A DNA stretch of 45,595 nucleotides, taken from positions 16,468 through 62,062 of the forward strand of contig CAJOHX010000018.1 of NCBI GenBank assembly GCA_905234475.1, in the 5' to 3' direction. A program made the position numbers and the translations under genes. Of this stretch, positions 32,509-40,191 are shown in pieces; position 1 is the stretch's first letter; every line of letters starts with the position of its first letter. The stretch comes from an uncultured Bacteroidales bacterium. GTDB taxonomy: Bacteria; Bacteroidota; Bacteroidia; Bacteroidales; UBA932. The notes below the pieces were generated by a model that had not been told where the DNA came from, ran no database searches, and worked only from the letters and a program-made list of their open reading frames with translations.

Positions 32509-34188
32509 CTATTTCTTTACCAAAGAAGCATACTCCGCTTTTCCGAGCCTTTGGATGCGGTCTTCCAAACGATGCGTCTTGACGTACACATTATTGATCG
32601 AAATACCCAATAGCTCTGCTATCATATCCGGCTTCAGATCTATCAGCCAAAAGCATAGGAAACGCTCCTCATTCGGCCGACCAACAATACCTAGGTCAGT
32701 CTTCAAATGTAGTACTATGTTGTCAAGATCCTTGTTTAATCTGTTCTCCAGCGCATGGTAATCCTTTTCCAGGGCGCACACTTCACGTATATCTTTCCGC
32801 AAAGTTTTAATGACATCCGCATCCGAAGAGCGTCCATTCTGTCCCATCCACATCCAATATCCATAACGCCCGCTCTTGCGAAGTCGTTCCAGACGCTCTT
32901 GCTGCAGTTGTCGGCGCAACTGTGCCAGACGGGAAGAGAAATCGTCGGACAGTTGGGTCGTGCGGGACTCCTGCTTTTGCAGGTCATGTTCCAATTCCGC
33001 CCGGATAGCCTCCAACCGATCCCGTTCCGCACGCACCCGCCTTTCCCGAAGAAGCAGTACTACAACCAGGAACAAGAGTAACACCGTCACTGACAATGCC
33101 ATGATTCCTAGACGGAGCCGCCTCTCCTTTTCCTGCTGCGCAGACTGTTCGTAATACTCCTGAAGGGTCTGTGTTACAGAATCTGACATGATTTCTGAAA
33201 TGAGAGCGTCTTCTTCAGCATGAGCCTCCGTTTGTAACCGGTATGCTTCAGCATAATCGCCATAGAATACCGCTATTCGTTTCAGCCACGGAAGGACATC
33301 ATATCGGGACTGACCGGTCAAAGCGTCCAAACGTTTTCGGAGGGATTCTGCTGCATCCACTTTCCCTGTGAGGAGCAGTGCATAGGCATATGCCCCCGCC
33401 TCTTTCGGAGTCAAGGCTCCATTTGACAATTCTCGCTTCTCGTCCAGCAGTTCAATTGCGTTGGCCGGATCCTTGTCCGGCTGCTGGAGTTTCATCCGAG
33501 CGTAGTTGGAGAGATATATAGACTTTGCCTTCGGATATGTGTCAGAGCATTCTATCGCTTCCCGGTACAGCGAATCAGCCCCAAGCCAATCCTTTCGGCT
33601 ATGATAGACAAGGGCCAATCCACCTAATGCAGACCCATACATTGAGTCGTGGGTCTGTTCAAGAATCGCCAGCTCTTTCTTCCGGTATTCCTCTTCTTTA
33701 TCAGTATTGTATACCGAATTGTATAGACTGGCTATTGCCTCGTAGAGCAATCCGACAGCATGCGAATCCTTCGCAAGCGCAACCCATTGTTCCGCCTGGG
33801 CGAAATAAACTGCCGCAGCATTGAGATTCTTGCTTGCCTGTGCAATACACCCTTGATAATAGAGCGTCTTCATCCTGTCATCCGCGGAACCGTGACGGTC
33901 GTACCACGCCGCAGCGTCATTGATCAACCCGGGAACGGTCAAGTCAAGATAGTTCTTCGCCTGCGCCATCGTGCGCAGCAGCGAATACTGGGCCCGCAGG
34001 GCGCGGGAAGTCAGGGCCGCAGAGTCTACCCTTTGCAGCACCGCCAGGGCGCTGTCCGGTCGTTCGTTGATATAGGATTCAACGTCATCCATCATTGCAA
34101 CGGAACGATATCGATGATCGGGGCTGCATGCAATTATGGAGATTACTACTATTATCAGCAAAAGGGAGTGTATTCTTATTATATTCAT
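32509..34188 (-). CDS. TPR-transmembrane-coiled-coil-HTH regulatory lipoprotein
   Basis: A 559-residue protein of a type common in Bacteroidales. A lipobox-like SIIAC (Cys21) ends the signal segment. Residues 35-340 are TPR-like helical repeats (DSALAVLQRVDSAALTSRAL, KTLYYQGCIAQASKNLNAAA, GALGLALVY-like motifs). One membrane helix follows (LGIMALSVTVLLLFLVVVLL, about 361-380), then a long charged coiled coil to about 440. The C-terminus has a LuxR/sigma-like helix-turn-helix (LKPDMIAELLGISINNVYVK). It probably senses an envelope signal and acts on transcription, but the target is unknown. Its GC content is visibly lower than in the flanking genes. It may regulate the envelope pair downstream. 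Confidence 0.8.
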   Translation of the reverse strand: MNIIRIHSLLLIIVVISIIACSPDHRYRSVAMMDDVESYINERPDSALAVLQRVDSAALTSRALRAQYSLLRTMAQAKNYLDLTVPGLINDAAAWYDRHGSADDRMKTLYYQGCIAQASKNLNAAAVYFAQAEQWVALAKDSHAVGLLYEAIASLYNSVYNTDKEEEYRKKELAILEQTHDSMYGSALGGLALVYHSRKDWLGADSLYREAIECSDTYPKAKSIYLSNYARMKLQQPDKDPANAIELLDEKRELSNGALTPKEAGAYAYALLLTGKVDAAESLRKRLDALTGQSRYDVLPWLKRIAVFYGDYAEAYRLQTEAHAEEDALISEIMSDSVTQTLQEYYEQSAQQEKERRLRLGIMALSVTVLLLFLVVVLLLRERRVRAERDRLEAIRAELEHDLQKQESRTTQLSDDFSSRLAQLRRQLQQERLERLRKSGRYGYWMWMGQNGRSSDADVIKTLRKDIREVCALEKDYHALENRLNKDLDNIVLHLKTDLGIVGRPNEERFLCFWLIDLKPDMIAELLGISINNVYVKTHRLEDRIQRLGKAEYASLVKK

Positions 34189-34272
34189 ATGTTAGGACTT
34201 TTGCGGTACAACCCGCGGCCAGGAATGCTCGGAAAAGGGAAAAAACATGGTATGTTACATAATACAGTTTTA

Positions 34273-34280
34273 CAAAGGTA
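34273..34280 (-). promoter_or_regulatory. -7 box of TPR regulator
   Basis: Minus-strand TACCTTTG matches TAnnTTTG exactly; it implies a leader of about 80 bases before the ATG at 34188. Confidence 0.5.
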
Positions 34281-34348
34281 AAAAAATCACCTATTTCTCG
34301 TCGAAACGATTGCGTCAAAATAAAGCAATATAAAACCATGCTGTCCGT

Positions 34349-34356
34349 TACCTTTG
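34349..34356 (+). promoter_or_regulatory. orphan -7 box
   Basis: TACCTTTG matches TAnnTTTG exactly on the plus strand, but the next plus-strand start lies 283 bases further on. It could drive a long leader or a small RNA. Confidence 0.3.
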
Positions 34357-34588
34357 AGGGCGAACCGAATATTAAGCCAGCACGCTCCTGATAGACCCTT
34401 GCAATCATTTTTATCCATAGGAAAATTCTTACAGAATGGCCATATAATGCATTGAAAATCAATTAGTGAAATAAGAACAATAAACGAAATTATTACATCA
34501 TCCTATTTTATTAACAATCAATATGTTATAGCGCGGCCATGTAATATTTTCATTGCCATGTTCTTAAATTATTAGATTTCTTTATTCA

Positions 34589-34596
34589 TATCTTTA
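34589..34596 (+). promoter_or_regulatory. -7 box before RHS remnant
   Basis: TATCTTTA matches seven of eight consensus positions, 42 bases before the ATG at 34639. Confidence 0.35.
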
Positions 34597-34638
34597 GCTT
34601 CTGGATGGCCTGCATAAAATGCTTATAATATTTCTACC

Positions 34639-35066
34639 ATGAAACACAATAACACAATCCTGGGCATACTGGCAATCCTCTGCGCATCGCCGCTGAACCT
34701 TTGCGCCCAGGACGCGGACGAGGTGCCGCACAGGGACAAGGAAGGGAACTGGATCCCATGGTACGCCCCCAATCCGGACGACGGAGGGACGCGCGCGACG
34801 GTGGACCTGCGCTTCGCCCCGACGGAGACGAAGATGATCGAAGCTTCGCCCGCAGCGGTACGAGCAATGTCCTCTACTACGTCACCGACCACCTCGGCAG
34901 CGTCCGCGTCGTCAAGGACGGCGCCGGCACCGCCACCTAATTAAGCGCGGATCCGACGGCGGAGAAGTACTATAGGATAGGGCCTTCGACGTATTGTTTT
35001 GGATATCCTGTTAATCGGATTGAATTCAAGGGAAACAATCCAGTCTCTTCAAAACCTTTTTTTTGA
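34639..35066 (+). pseudogene. RHS/YD-repeat protein remnant
   Basis: Three pieces of an RHS protein survive. The ATG at 34639 opens a signal peptide (NNTILGILAILCASPLNLCA) and a short mature start. In another frame the RHS core signature VLYYVTDHLGSVRVVKDGAG appears, ending at a TAA at 34938-34940. In the same frame after that stop comes LSADPTAEKYYRIGPSTYCF and then GYPVNRIEFKG, the normal end of an RHS core, up to a TGA at 35064-35066. Most of the large beta-cage, and the segment usually found between DHLGS and SADP, are missing. It is a deletion product of a polymorphic-toxin-type gene whose toxin tip is lost. Confidence 0.85.
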
Positions 35067-35070
35067 AGAG
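35045..35070 (+). terminator. hairpin at end of RHS remnant
   Basis: CTCTTCAAAA (35045-35054) pairs with TTTTGAAGAG (35061-35070), with a CCTTTT loop. It overlaps the remnant's stop codon; the tail is only weakly T-rich. Confidence 0.45.
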
Positions 35071-35330
35071 TAAAGTTAATCGGAGACAATGGTCAAATAT
35101 TTTGTATCCGGATTGATTCGTCAAGACGCTATTAATTCTACAAAGGCGGGCGGTTATTATAGTGGCCAATTAATCGAAAGCAACCATGCTATGTTTATAC
35201 CATGAGGAGAAAGAATGAACGAAATAGTTTAATCGGTCCCAGATACTGAGCAAAGTAAATTAGAACACGGCGGACACATTATAAAAACTGTTTTATCCGC
35301 TAATTGCTCTTTTGTAATCCGTGACATAGG
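35071..35330. other. gap between RHS remnant and Panacea gene
   Basis: AT-rich stretch with no recognisable gene. A 38-codon frame at 35089-35205 (MVKYFVSGLIRQDAINSTKA...) is too short to call; it could be residue of the lost toxin tip. Nothing else is seen. Confidence 0.4.
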
Positions 35331-35804
35331 CTAACGGGCATGCTGAAGCAAACTCAAATAATACCTTCGCATTTTAATATGATGCGCATCTTTTCGGATG
35401 TCCTCCAAATCCAATAGAGCATCACTATTCTCACCAGCCGGCACGCCCTCTCTGGCTTTCTGCCAGGAAAACTCTCCGTGGGAAATCGAACTTAAACTCC
35501 ATGCGTCTTTGGGCGCATACTGTTCAAAAATCTTATCAAAAACAGATTTGTAGGGTGCTAATTCTGAGCTGCTTAAAGGGACAGACAGTTTGTCCTGTCT
35601 ATACAGGCACCTTATTTCAACAAGGACAGGGCCATACTTCCAGGCTTGAAACGGAGTCGCGAACAAGGGCTCATCCAATTGAATGAGTGATTCACGCTGG
35701 GCAAAGTACAGGAGTTTATGCAACTTCATCTCGTCGATACGCGAACCATATTCCGATTCGTACCGACTACAAATGTAAGATGCTACTTTAATTACGTCCA
35801 ACAT
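35331..35804 (-). CDS. Panacea domain (DUF4065) antitoxin-like protein
   Basis: A 157-residue cytosolic protein. MKLHKLLYFAQRESL (residues 26-40) followed by PLFATPFQAWKYGPVLVEI is the hallmark of PF13274, with the C-terminal helix pair ending in IKMRRYYLSLLQHAR. Panacea domains are antitoxins that neutralise many unrelated toxins, which are usually encoded next door. No toxin gene is seen within 250 bases on either side here; instead there is an RHS remnant. It could be a leftover immunity gene, or a stand-alone anti-toxin or phage-related protein. GC content is low, like the rest of the block. Confidence 0.85.
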   Translation of the reverse strand: MLDVIKVASYICSRYESEYGSRIDEMKLHKLLYFAQRESLIQLDEPLFATPFQAWKYGPVLVEIRCLYRQDKLSVPLSSSELAPYKSVFDKIFEQYAPKDAWSLSSISHGEFSWQKAREGVPAGENSDALLDLEDIRKDAHHIKMRRYYLSLLQHAR

Positions 35805-35860
35805 GTTACTCTATTTTCCTCAAAGGTGGTGATTTATTTCATAACTTCATAATATTTCCC

Positions 35861-35887
35861 AGATTTCTCGACTAGGCTCGAAATGAC
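35861..35887 (-). repeat. GTCAT-stem-ATCT palindrome (TTTCGAG class), reverse orientation
   Basis: On the minus strand GTCATTTCGAG-CCTAG-TCGAGAAATCT. It is the inverted partner of 31086-31121 and overlaps the -33 zone of the GH43 promoter. Confidence 0.7.
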
Positions 35888-35898
35888 AGAAAAAGGAT

Positions 35899-35906
35899 TA
35901 TCTTTG
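35899..35906 (+). promoter_or_regulatory. -7 box of GH43 gene
   Basis: TATCTTTG matches TAnnTTTG exactly, 27 bases before the ATG at 35934. It rules out the upstream in-frame ATG at 35883. Confidence 0.6.
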
Positions 35907-35933
35907 TTTTTGGACAAATATACAATCCTGACC

Positions 35934-37274
35934 ATGAAAGTACGTTTTCTTCTCACCACCCTGGCGGCCGTCGCGCTGCTGGCGGGCTGCGCGCCGAAGG
36001 CGGCGCCGCTCAAGACCTGCATCTTCCCGGGCGACTACCCGGACCCGAGCATCGTCCGCGACGGCAGGGACTTCTACATGACGCATTCGTCGTTCACCTA
36101 TTTCCCCGGCCTGCTGGTCTGGCATTCCACCGACCTGCTGCACTGGGAGCCCATTGCCCGCGCCGTCGAGGATGGGGATTATTCCATCTACGCCCCCGAG
36201 ATCTGCAAGGTGGACGGCAAGTTCTATATCTATTATCCTTCGAGCCGCGGGGAGAACTTCGTGGTCACGGCCGACCGGCCGGAAGGCCCCTGGAGTGCCC
36301 CGGTCAAGCTCGACGTGGGCGGCATCGACCCGGGCCACGTCGTGGCTGAGGACGGGCGCCGCTACCTCTACACCAACAACGGCTTCGTCACGCCCCTGAC
36401 CGCCGACGGCCTGGCCGCGGACGGCCCGCGCCGCAAGGTCTACAACGGCTGGACCTACCCCGCCGAATGGGAGACCGAGGGGATGTGGCTCGAATCGCCC
36501 AAGCTCTTCAAGCGCGGCGACTGGTACTACCTCGTAAGCGCCGAAGGCGGTACCGCCGGCCCGCCCACCAGCCACATGGTCGTGGTGGCCCGCAGCAAGT
36601 CCGCCCTGGGCCCCTGGGAGGACAGCCCCTACAACCCGATGGTCCACACCTACAGCGCCGACGAGACCTGGTGGTCCAAGGGCCACGGTACCATTTTCGA
36701 CGATGCCGACGGCAACTGGTACATCGTCTACCACGCCTACCGCAACGGCTTCTATACCCTGGGGCGCAACACGCTGATCGAGAGCGTGGAATGGACCCCG
36801 GACGGCTGGCCCGTCCTCGCGGAGAAGGACGGCGCGAAGTGGGAGCAGCGCGGCCTGCAGGGCGACTACAGCGCCCTGCGCGATTTCTCCAACCCGCTCC
36901 TCTGGTCGAAGTGGCAGCCGGGCTATCCGGGCGGCACGCTGTACCTGGCGACCGCCGTGGACGAATCCTACGAGATCACGGCGGAGTTCTCCGTGCCGGC
37001 GGACGGCACGGCCGGGCTCTTCCTCTTCTACAACGAGGCCGCCAACGTCGGGCTGGGCGGCGGCGATCCGCACTACACCCTGCGCATCCGCAATGAGCGC
37101 AACGTCGTCAGCACCTGGAAAAAGGTCGAAGGATATGACTGGGAGCTCGTCGAGGAAGGCATCGATGTGTCTAAGTATCACCACAATACCTACAACGGCT
37201 TCTTCGCCCTGCGCCCGGCCTACCTGCTCGGCGGCGGAGCAGAATTATTAAGCTTTGAATACAAGCCCCTGTAG
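35934..37274 (+). CDS. glycoside hydrolase family 43 lipoprotein (beta-xylosidase/arabinofuranosidase-like)
   Basis: A 446-residue lipoprotein (lipobox LLAGC, Cys19) with a five-bladed GH43 propeller. The three catalytic acids can be placed: general base Asp37 in YPDPSIVRD, pKa modulator Asp132 in GGIDPGH, and general acid Glu187 in GMWLESPKLFK. A C-terminal beta-sandwich (residues 330-446, from LQGDYSALRDFSNP to ELLSFEYKPL) is common in this family. Arabinose- or xylose-containing plant glycans are the likely substrates, but subfamily assignment needs alignment. It stands alone between a palindromic repeat with its own promoter and a strong terminator, rather than in a PUL. Confidence 0.92.
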   Translation: MKVRFLLTTLAAVALLAGCAPKAAPLKTCIFPGDYPDPSIVRDGRDFYMTHSSFTYFPGLLVWHSTDLLHWEPIARAVEDGDYSIYAPEICKVDGKFYIYYPSSRGENFVVTADRPEGPWSAPVKLDVGGIDPGHVVAEDGRRYLYTNNGFVTPLTADGLAADGPRRKVYNGWTYPAEWETEGMWLESPKLFKRGDWYYLVSAEGGTAGPPTSHMVVVARSKSALGPWEDSPYNPMVHTYSADETWWSKGHGTIFDDADGNWYIVYHAYRNGFYTLGRNTLIESVEWTPDGWPVLAEKDGAKWEQRGLQGDYSALRDFSNPLLWSKWQPGYPGGTLYLATAVDESYEITAEFSVPADGTAGLFLFYNEAANVGLGGGDPHYTLRIRNERNVVSTWKKVEGYDWELVEEGIDVSKYHHNTYNGFFALRPAYLLGGGAELLSFEYKPL

Positions 37275-37350
37275 TTTTGGCACGGACCTTGTTATAGTAG
37301 AGTCAAAACTGATTTCATTGGTTAATAATTTGGTTAGGATTGAGAAAAAG

Positions 37351-37375
37351 CCTCGATGAGAATCGAGGTTTTTTT
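37351..37375 (+). terminator. terminator after GH43
   Basis: CCTCGAT / ATCGAGG stem with GAGA loop, followed by seven T residues. Confidence 0.85.
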
Positions 37376-37440
37376 CGTTTATACTTGCTTGTTTGGATTT
37401 TTTTTCTGACCTTGCAATCCGGATTCAACGGTTGGTTAGT

Positions 37441-38478
37441 ATGATCCATTTCGAAAGCGACTATCTGGAAGGATGCGCTCCGCAGATTCTGGAGGCGCTT
37501 CAGGCTACGAACCTGGAGCAGACCCTGGGCTACGGAGAGGATCCGCATTGTGCGAAAGCCGCCGAAATGATCCGTTTCGTCTTCGACTGCCCCGACGCGG
37601 AAGTTCATTTCCTCGTGGGCGGCACCCAGACCAACGCCACCGTCATCGATGCCCTGCTCCGCCCGCACCAGGGTGTGATCTGCGCGGACAGCGGCCACAT
37701 CAACGTCCATGAGACTGGCGCCGTGGAGCACGGCGGGCACAAGGTGCTCGCCCTCCCCGCCCCCCAGGGCAAGATCAGTGCGGCGCAGGTCCGCGACGCC
37801 CTCCAGGCGCACTACGCGGACTTCAGCCACGAGCACATGGCGCAGCCCGGCATGGTCTATATCTCCTTCCCCACCGAGCTCGGTACCATTTACACCAAGC
37901 AGGAACTGACCGACCTGTACCAGGTCTGCCAGGATTGGGAGATTCCCCTCTTTATCGACGGCGCCCGCCTCGGCTACGGCCTGGAGGCCTCCGGCTGCAA
38001 CGTCCTGCCCAAAGATATCGCGCGCCTGTGCGATGTATTCTATGTGGGCGGCACGAAGCAGGGTGCGCTTTTCGGCGAAGCCGTCGTCTTCTCCAACCCC
38101 CGTCTCGCCGAGGACTTCCGCTACATCGAGAAGCAGCACGGCGGGATGCTCGCCAAGGGCCGCCTGCTGGGCATCCAGTTCGAGACCCTGATGAACAACG
38201 GGTTGTATTTCCAGCTGGCCCGCCGCGCCGACCGTCTGGCCGACCGCATCCGGGCCGCGTTTGCGCGCAAGCGCATCCCCTTCCTTGTAGAGAACACAAC
38301 CAACCAAATCTTCCCCATCCTCGAGATCGACGCCATCGACCGTCTCGCGGCCGAGTTTGGCGTCGAGCGATGGCAGCAGGTGGATACGGAGCGCGCAGCC
38401 GTGCGCTTCTGCACGGGCTGGGCCACGGCCGAGAGCGCCGTAGAGGCGCTGGAAGCCTATATCGAATTCAAATTATAA
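37441..38478 (+). CDS. low-specificity L-threonine aldolase family protein
   Basis: A 345-residue fold-type I PLP enzyme that would split threonine or allo-threonine into glycine and acetaldehyde. The sequence starts IHFESDYLEGCAPQILEAL and shows VHFLVGGTQTNATVIDALL, ADSGHINVHETGAVE (the His stacks on PLP), LFIDGARLGYGL and DVFYVGGTKQGALFGE, where Lys206 would bind PLP. The ATG at 37441 is used; the frame runs on upstream only through poor starts near the terminator. It lies 27 bases before the TrpB2-like gene, suggesting a shared transcript. Close relatives include phenylserine aldolases, so exact substrate is open. Confidence 0.88.
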   Translation: MIHFESDYLEGCAPQILEALQATNLEQTLGYGEDPHCAKAAEMIRFVFDCPDAEVHFLVGGTQTNATVIDALLRPHQGVICADSGHINVHETGAVEHGGHKVLALPAPQGKISAAQVRDALQAHYADFSHEHMAQPGMVYISFPTELGTIYTKQELTDLYQVCQDWEIPLFIDGARLGYGLEASGCNVLPKDIARLCDVFYVGGTKQGALFGEAVVFSNPRLAEDFRYIEKQHGGMLAKGRLLGIQFETLMNNGLYFQLARRADRLADRIRAAFARKRIPFLVENTTNQIFPILEIDAIDRLAAEFGVERWQQVDTERAAVRFCTGWATAESAVEALEAYIEFKL

Positions 38479-38505
38479 ACTAAAAACACACGAAATCAAA
38501 TAGTT

Positions 38506-39819
38506 ATGAAACAGAAAAGATACATCCTCCCCGAGTCGGAGATCCCTACCCAATGGTATAACATCCAGGCCGATATGGTCAACAAGCCCCAGCCGATGCT
38601 CAATCCCGGCACCAAGGAGCCCATCAAAGCAGAAGACCTCTATCCCCTCTTTGCTGAAGAGTGCGCCAACCAGGAGGTCAACCAGACCGACCGCTGGATT
38701 GACATCCCCGAGGAAGTGCGTGAGAAGTATGCGTACTACCGCTGCACCCCGCTCGTGCGTGCCTACGGCCTCGAAGAGGCGCTCGGCACCCCGGCCCACA
38801 TCTATTTCAAGAACGAGAGCGTGAACCCGCTGGGTTCCCACAAGCTCAACTCCGCCATCCCGCAGGCCTACTACTGCAAGCAGCAGGGCGTGACCAACGT
38901 CACCACCGAGACGGGCGCCGGCCAGTGGGGCGCGGCCCTCTCCTACGCCGCCAAACTCTACGGCTTGGACTGCGCGGTCTACCAGGTCAAGATCAGCTAT
39001 GAGCAGAAGCCCTACCGCCGCAGCATCATGCAGGTCTTCGACGCGCTGGTGACCCCGTCGCCGTCCATGTCCACCCGCGCCGGCAAGGACATCCTCACCG
39101 CCGACCCGAACCACCAGGGATCGCTCGGCACTGCCATCTCCGAGGCGGTCGAACTCGCCATGAGCACGCCGAACTGCAAGTACCTGCTTGGGTCCGTGCT
39201 GAACCATGTCTGCCTGCACCAGACCGTCATCGGCCTGGAGGCCGAGAAACAGATGAAGATGGCGGGCGAATACCCCGACATCATCATCGGCTGCTTCGGC
39301 GGCGGCTCCAACTTCAGCGGCATCTCCTTCCCCTTCATGCGCCACACGCTGCTCGAGGGCAAGAAGACCCGCTACATCGCCGCGGAGCCGGCTTCCTGCC
39401 CGAAGCTGACCAAGGGCAAGTTCATGTATGACTTCGGTGACGAGAGCGGCTACACCCCGCTGATCCCGATGTTCTCCCTGGGCCACGACTTCCGTCCCGC
39501 CAACATCCACGCAGGCGGCCTGCGCTACCACGGCGCCGGTGCGATCATCTCGCAGCTCATCAAGGACGGCTACATGGAGGCGGTGGACATCCGCCAGCTC
39601 GATTCCTTCGCCGCCGGCAAGCTCTTCGCCGAGGCGGAAGGCATCATCCCGGCTCCGGAGTCCTGCCACGCCATCGCCGCGGCCATCACCGAGGCCAACA
39701 AGTGCAAGGAGACCGGCGAGGAGAAGGTCATCCTCTTCAACCTCTCCGGCCACGGCCTCGTGGACATGAGCGCCTACGACCAGTACATCTCCGGCACCAT
39801 GGCCAACACCGGCGAATAA
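38506..39819 (+). CDS. TrpB-like PLP-dependent enzyme (TrpB2 type)
   Basis: A 437-residue tryptophan synthase beta-like enzyme of the TrpB2 group, which condenses indole with serine or phosphoserine. The long N-terminal region (YILPESEIPTQWYNIQADMV) and RCTPLVRAYGLEEALGTPAH are TrpB2 traits. The PLP lysine is Lys113 in NPLGSHKLNSA. ETGAGQWGAALSYAAKLYGL, CFGGGSNFSGISFPFM (phosphate-binding loop) and GLRYHGAG complete the active site. No trpA or other trp genes are near, as usual for TrpB2, so it may salvage indole. The neighbouring threonine aldolase suggests a shared amino-acid role. A strong terminator follows. Confidence 0.92.
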   Translation: MKQKRYILPESEIPTQWYNIQADMVNKPQPMLNPGTKEPIKAEDLYPLFAEECANQEVNQTDRWIDIPEEVREKYAYYRCTPLVRAYGLEEALGTPAHIYFKNESVNPLGSHKLNSAIPQAYYCKQQGVTNVTTETGAGQWGAALSYAAKLYGLDCAVYQVKISYEQKPYRRSIMQVFDALVTPSPSMSTRAGKDILTADPNHQGSLGTAISEAVELAMSTPNCKYLLGSVLNHVCLHQTVIGLEAEKQMKMAGEYPDIIIGCFGGGSNFSGISFPFMRHTLLEGKKTRYIAAEPASCPKLTKGKFMYDFGDESGYTPLIPMFSLGHDFRPANIHAGGLRYHGAGAIISQLIKDGYMEAVDIRQLDSFAAGKLFAEAEGIIPAPESCHAIAAAITEANKCKETGEEKVILFNLSGHGLVDMSAYDQYISGTMANTGE

Positions 39820-39842
39820 TCCGGACGCAGCATCCTGTTTTA

Positions 39843-39872
39843 AAAACCGGCCCCCAAGGGTCGGTTTTTTTT
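39843..39872 (+). terminator. terminator after TrpB2-like gene
   Basis: AAAACCGGCCC / GGGTCGGTTTT stem (one G:U pair) with an eight-T tail. Confidence 0.8.
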
Positions 39873-39883
39873 CGTCCCTTTCC

Positions 39884-39933
39884 GTCATTCGCCGGCTTCC
39901 TTTCCGTCATCCCGGGCTTGACCCGGGATCTCC
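39884..39933 (+). repeat. composite palindromic repeats (TTCGCCGG half unit plus CCCGGG class)
   Basis: A half unit GTCATTCGCCGGC is followed by a full unit at 39906-39933: GTCAT, stem ATCCCGGG / CCCGGGAT with loop CTTGA, and ATCTCC. The full unit is identical to 41693-41719. Confidence 0.75.
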
Positions 39934-39950
39934 TTTTTGCATTTCCAGCC

Positions 39951-39966
39951 TATTTTTGTATATTTG
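39951..39966 (+). promoter_or_regulatory. two adjacent -7 boxes of small protein/5'-nucleotidase operon
   Basis: TATTTTTG (39951-39958) and TATATTTG (39959-39966) both match TAnnTTTG exactly and lie side by side, 21-29 bases before the ATG at 39988. Confidence 0.5.
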
Positions 39967-39987
39967 AAAGATTTTTACCAGACGATT

Positions 39988-40191
39988 ATGAAAGTTACTG
40001 TCAACCGGACGACCGTGGAGCTCTTCGAAGGAGCCCGTTCGCAACACGCCGTGCTGCGCTACCTCGTCCACCGGCGCCTGGGCGCCGCGAAGCTCCATCA
40101 GGGCCGCATCTATGACGCCTACGGCCACGAAATCGGCCTGGACGCCCCCCTCCGCGAAGGACAAATCATCAAATTCAGGATAACGAAATGA
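39988..40191 (+). CDS. 67-residue protein of unknown function, possible beta-grasp fold
   Basis: A small cytosolic protein of 67 residues starting MKVTVNRTTVELFEGARSQH and ending GLDAPLREGQIIKFRITK. Opening strands with a turn, a central helix (SQHAVLRYLVHRRLG), a DAYGHEIGLD turn and the closing 'REGQIIKFRI' strand resemble the order of ThiS/MoaD/TGS-type beta-grasp proteins. It lacks their C-terminal Gly-Gly, so sulphur carriage is unlikely. Its stop overlaps the start of the 5'-nucleotidase gene (ATGA), so the two are made together. It may be a partner or regulator of that enzyme, although the nucleotidase is exported and this protein has no signal peptide. Confidence 0.65.
   Translation: MKVTVNRTTVELFEGARSQHAVLRYLVHRRLGAAKLHQGRIYDAYGHEIGLDAPLREGQIIKFRITK

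Larger units (their letters stand above)
34189..34638. other. AT-rich 450-base gap with outward promoters
   Basis: No convincing gene is seen. The stretch is the most AT-rich of the window and holds three -7-like boxes (listed separately) pointing both ways. No tRNA, riboswitch or repeat was recognised. Confidence 0.5.

Noticed and set aside
35089..35205. 38-codon frame as a toxin partner of the Panacea gene
   Set aside because: Too short, no recognisable motif, and on the opposite strand; kept only as part of the gap description.
38506..39819. Canonical TrpB1 of the tryptophan operon
   Set aside because: The extended N-terminus and motifs are of TrpB2 type, and no trpA or other trp genes lie nearby.
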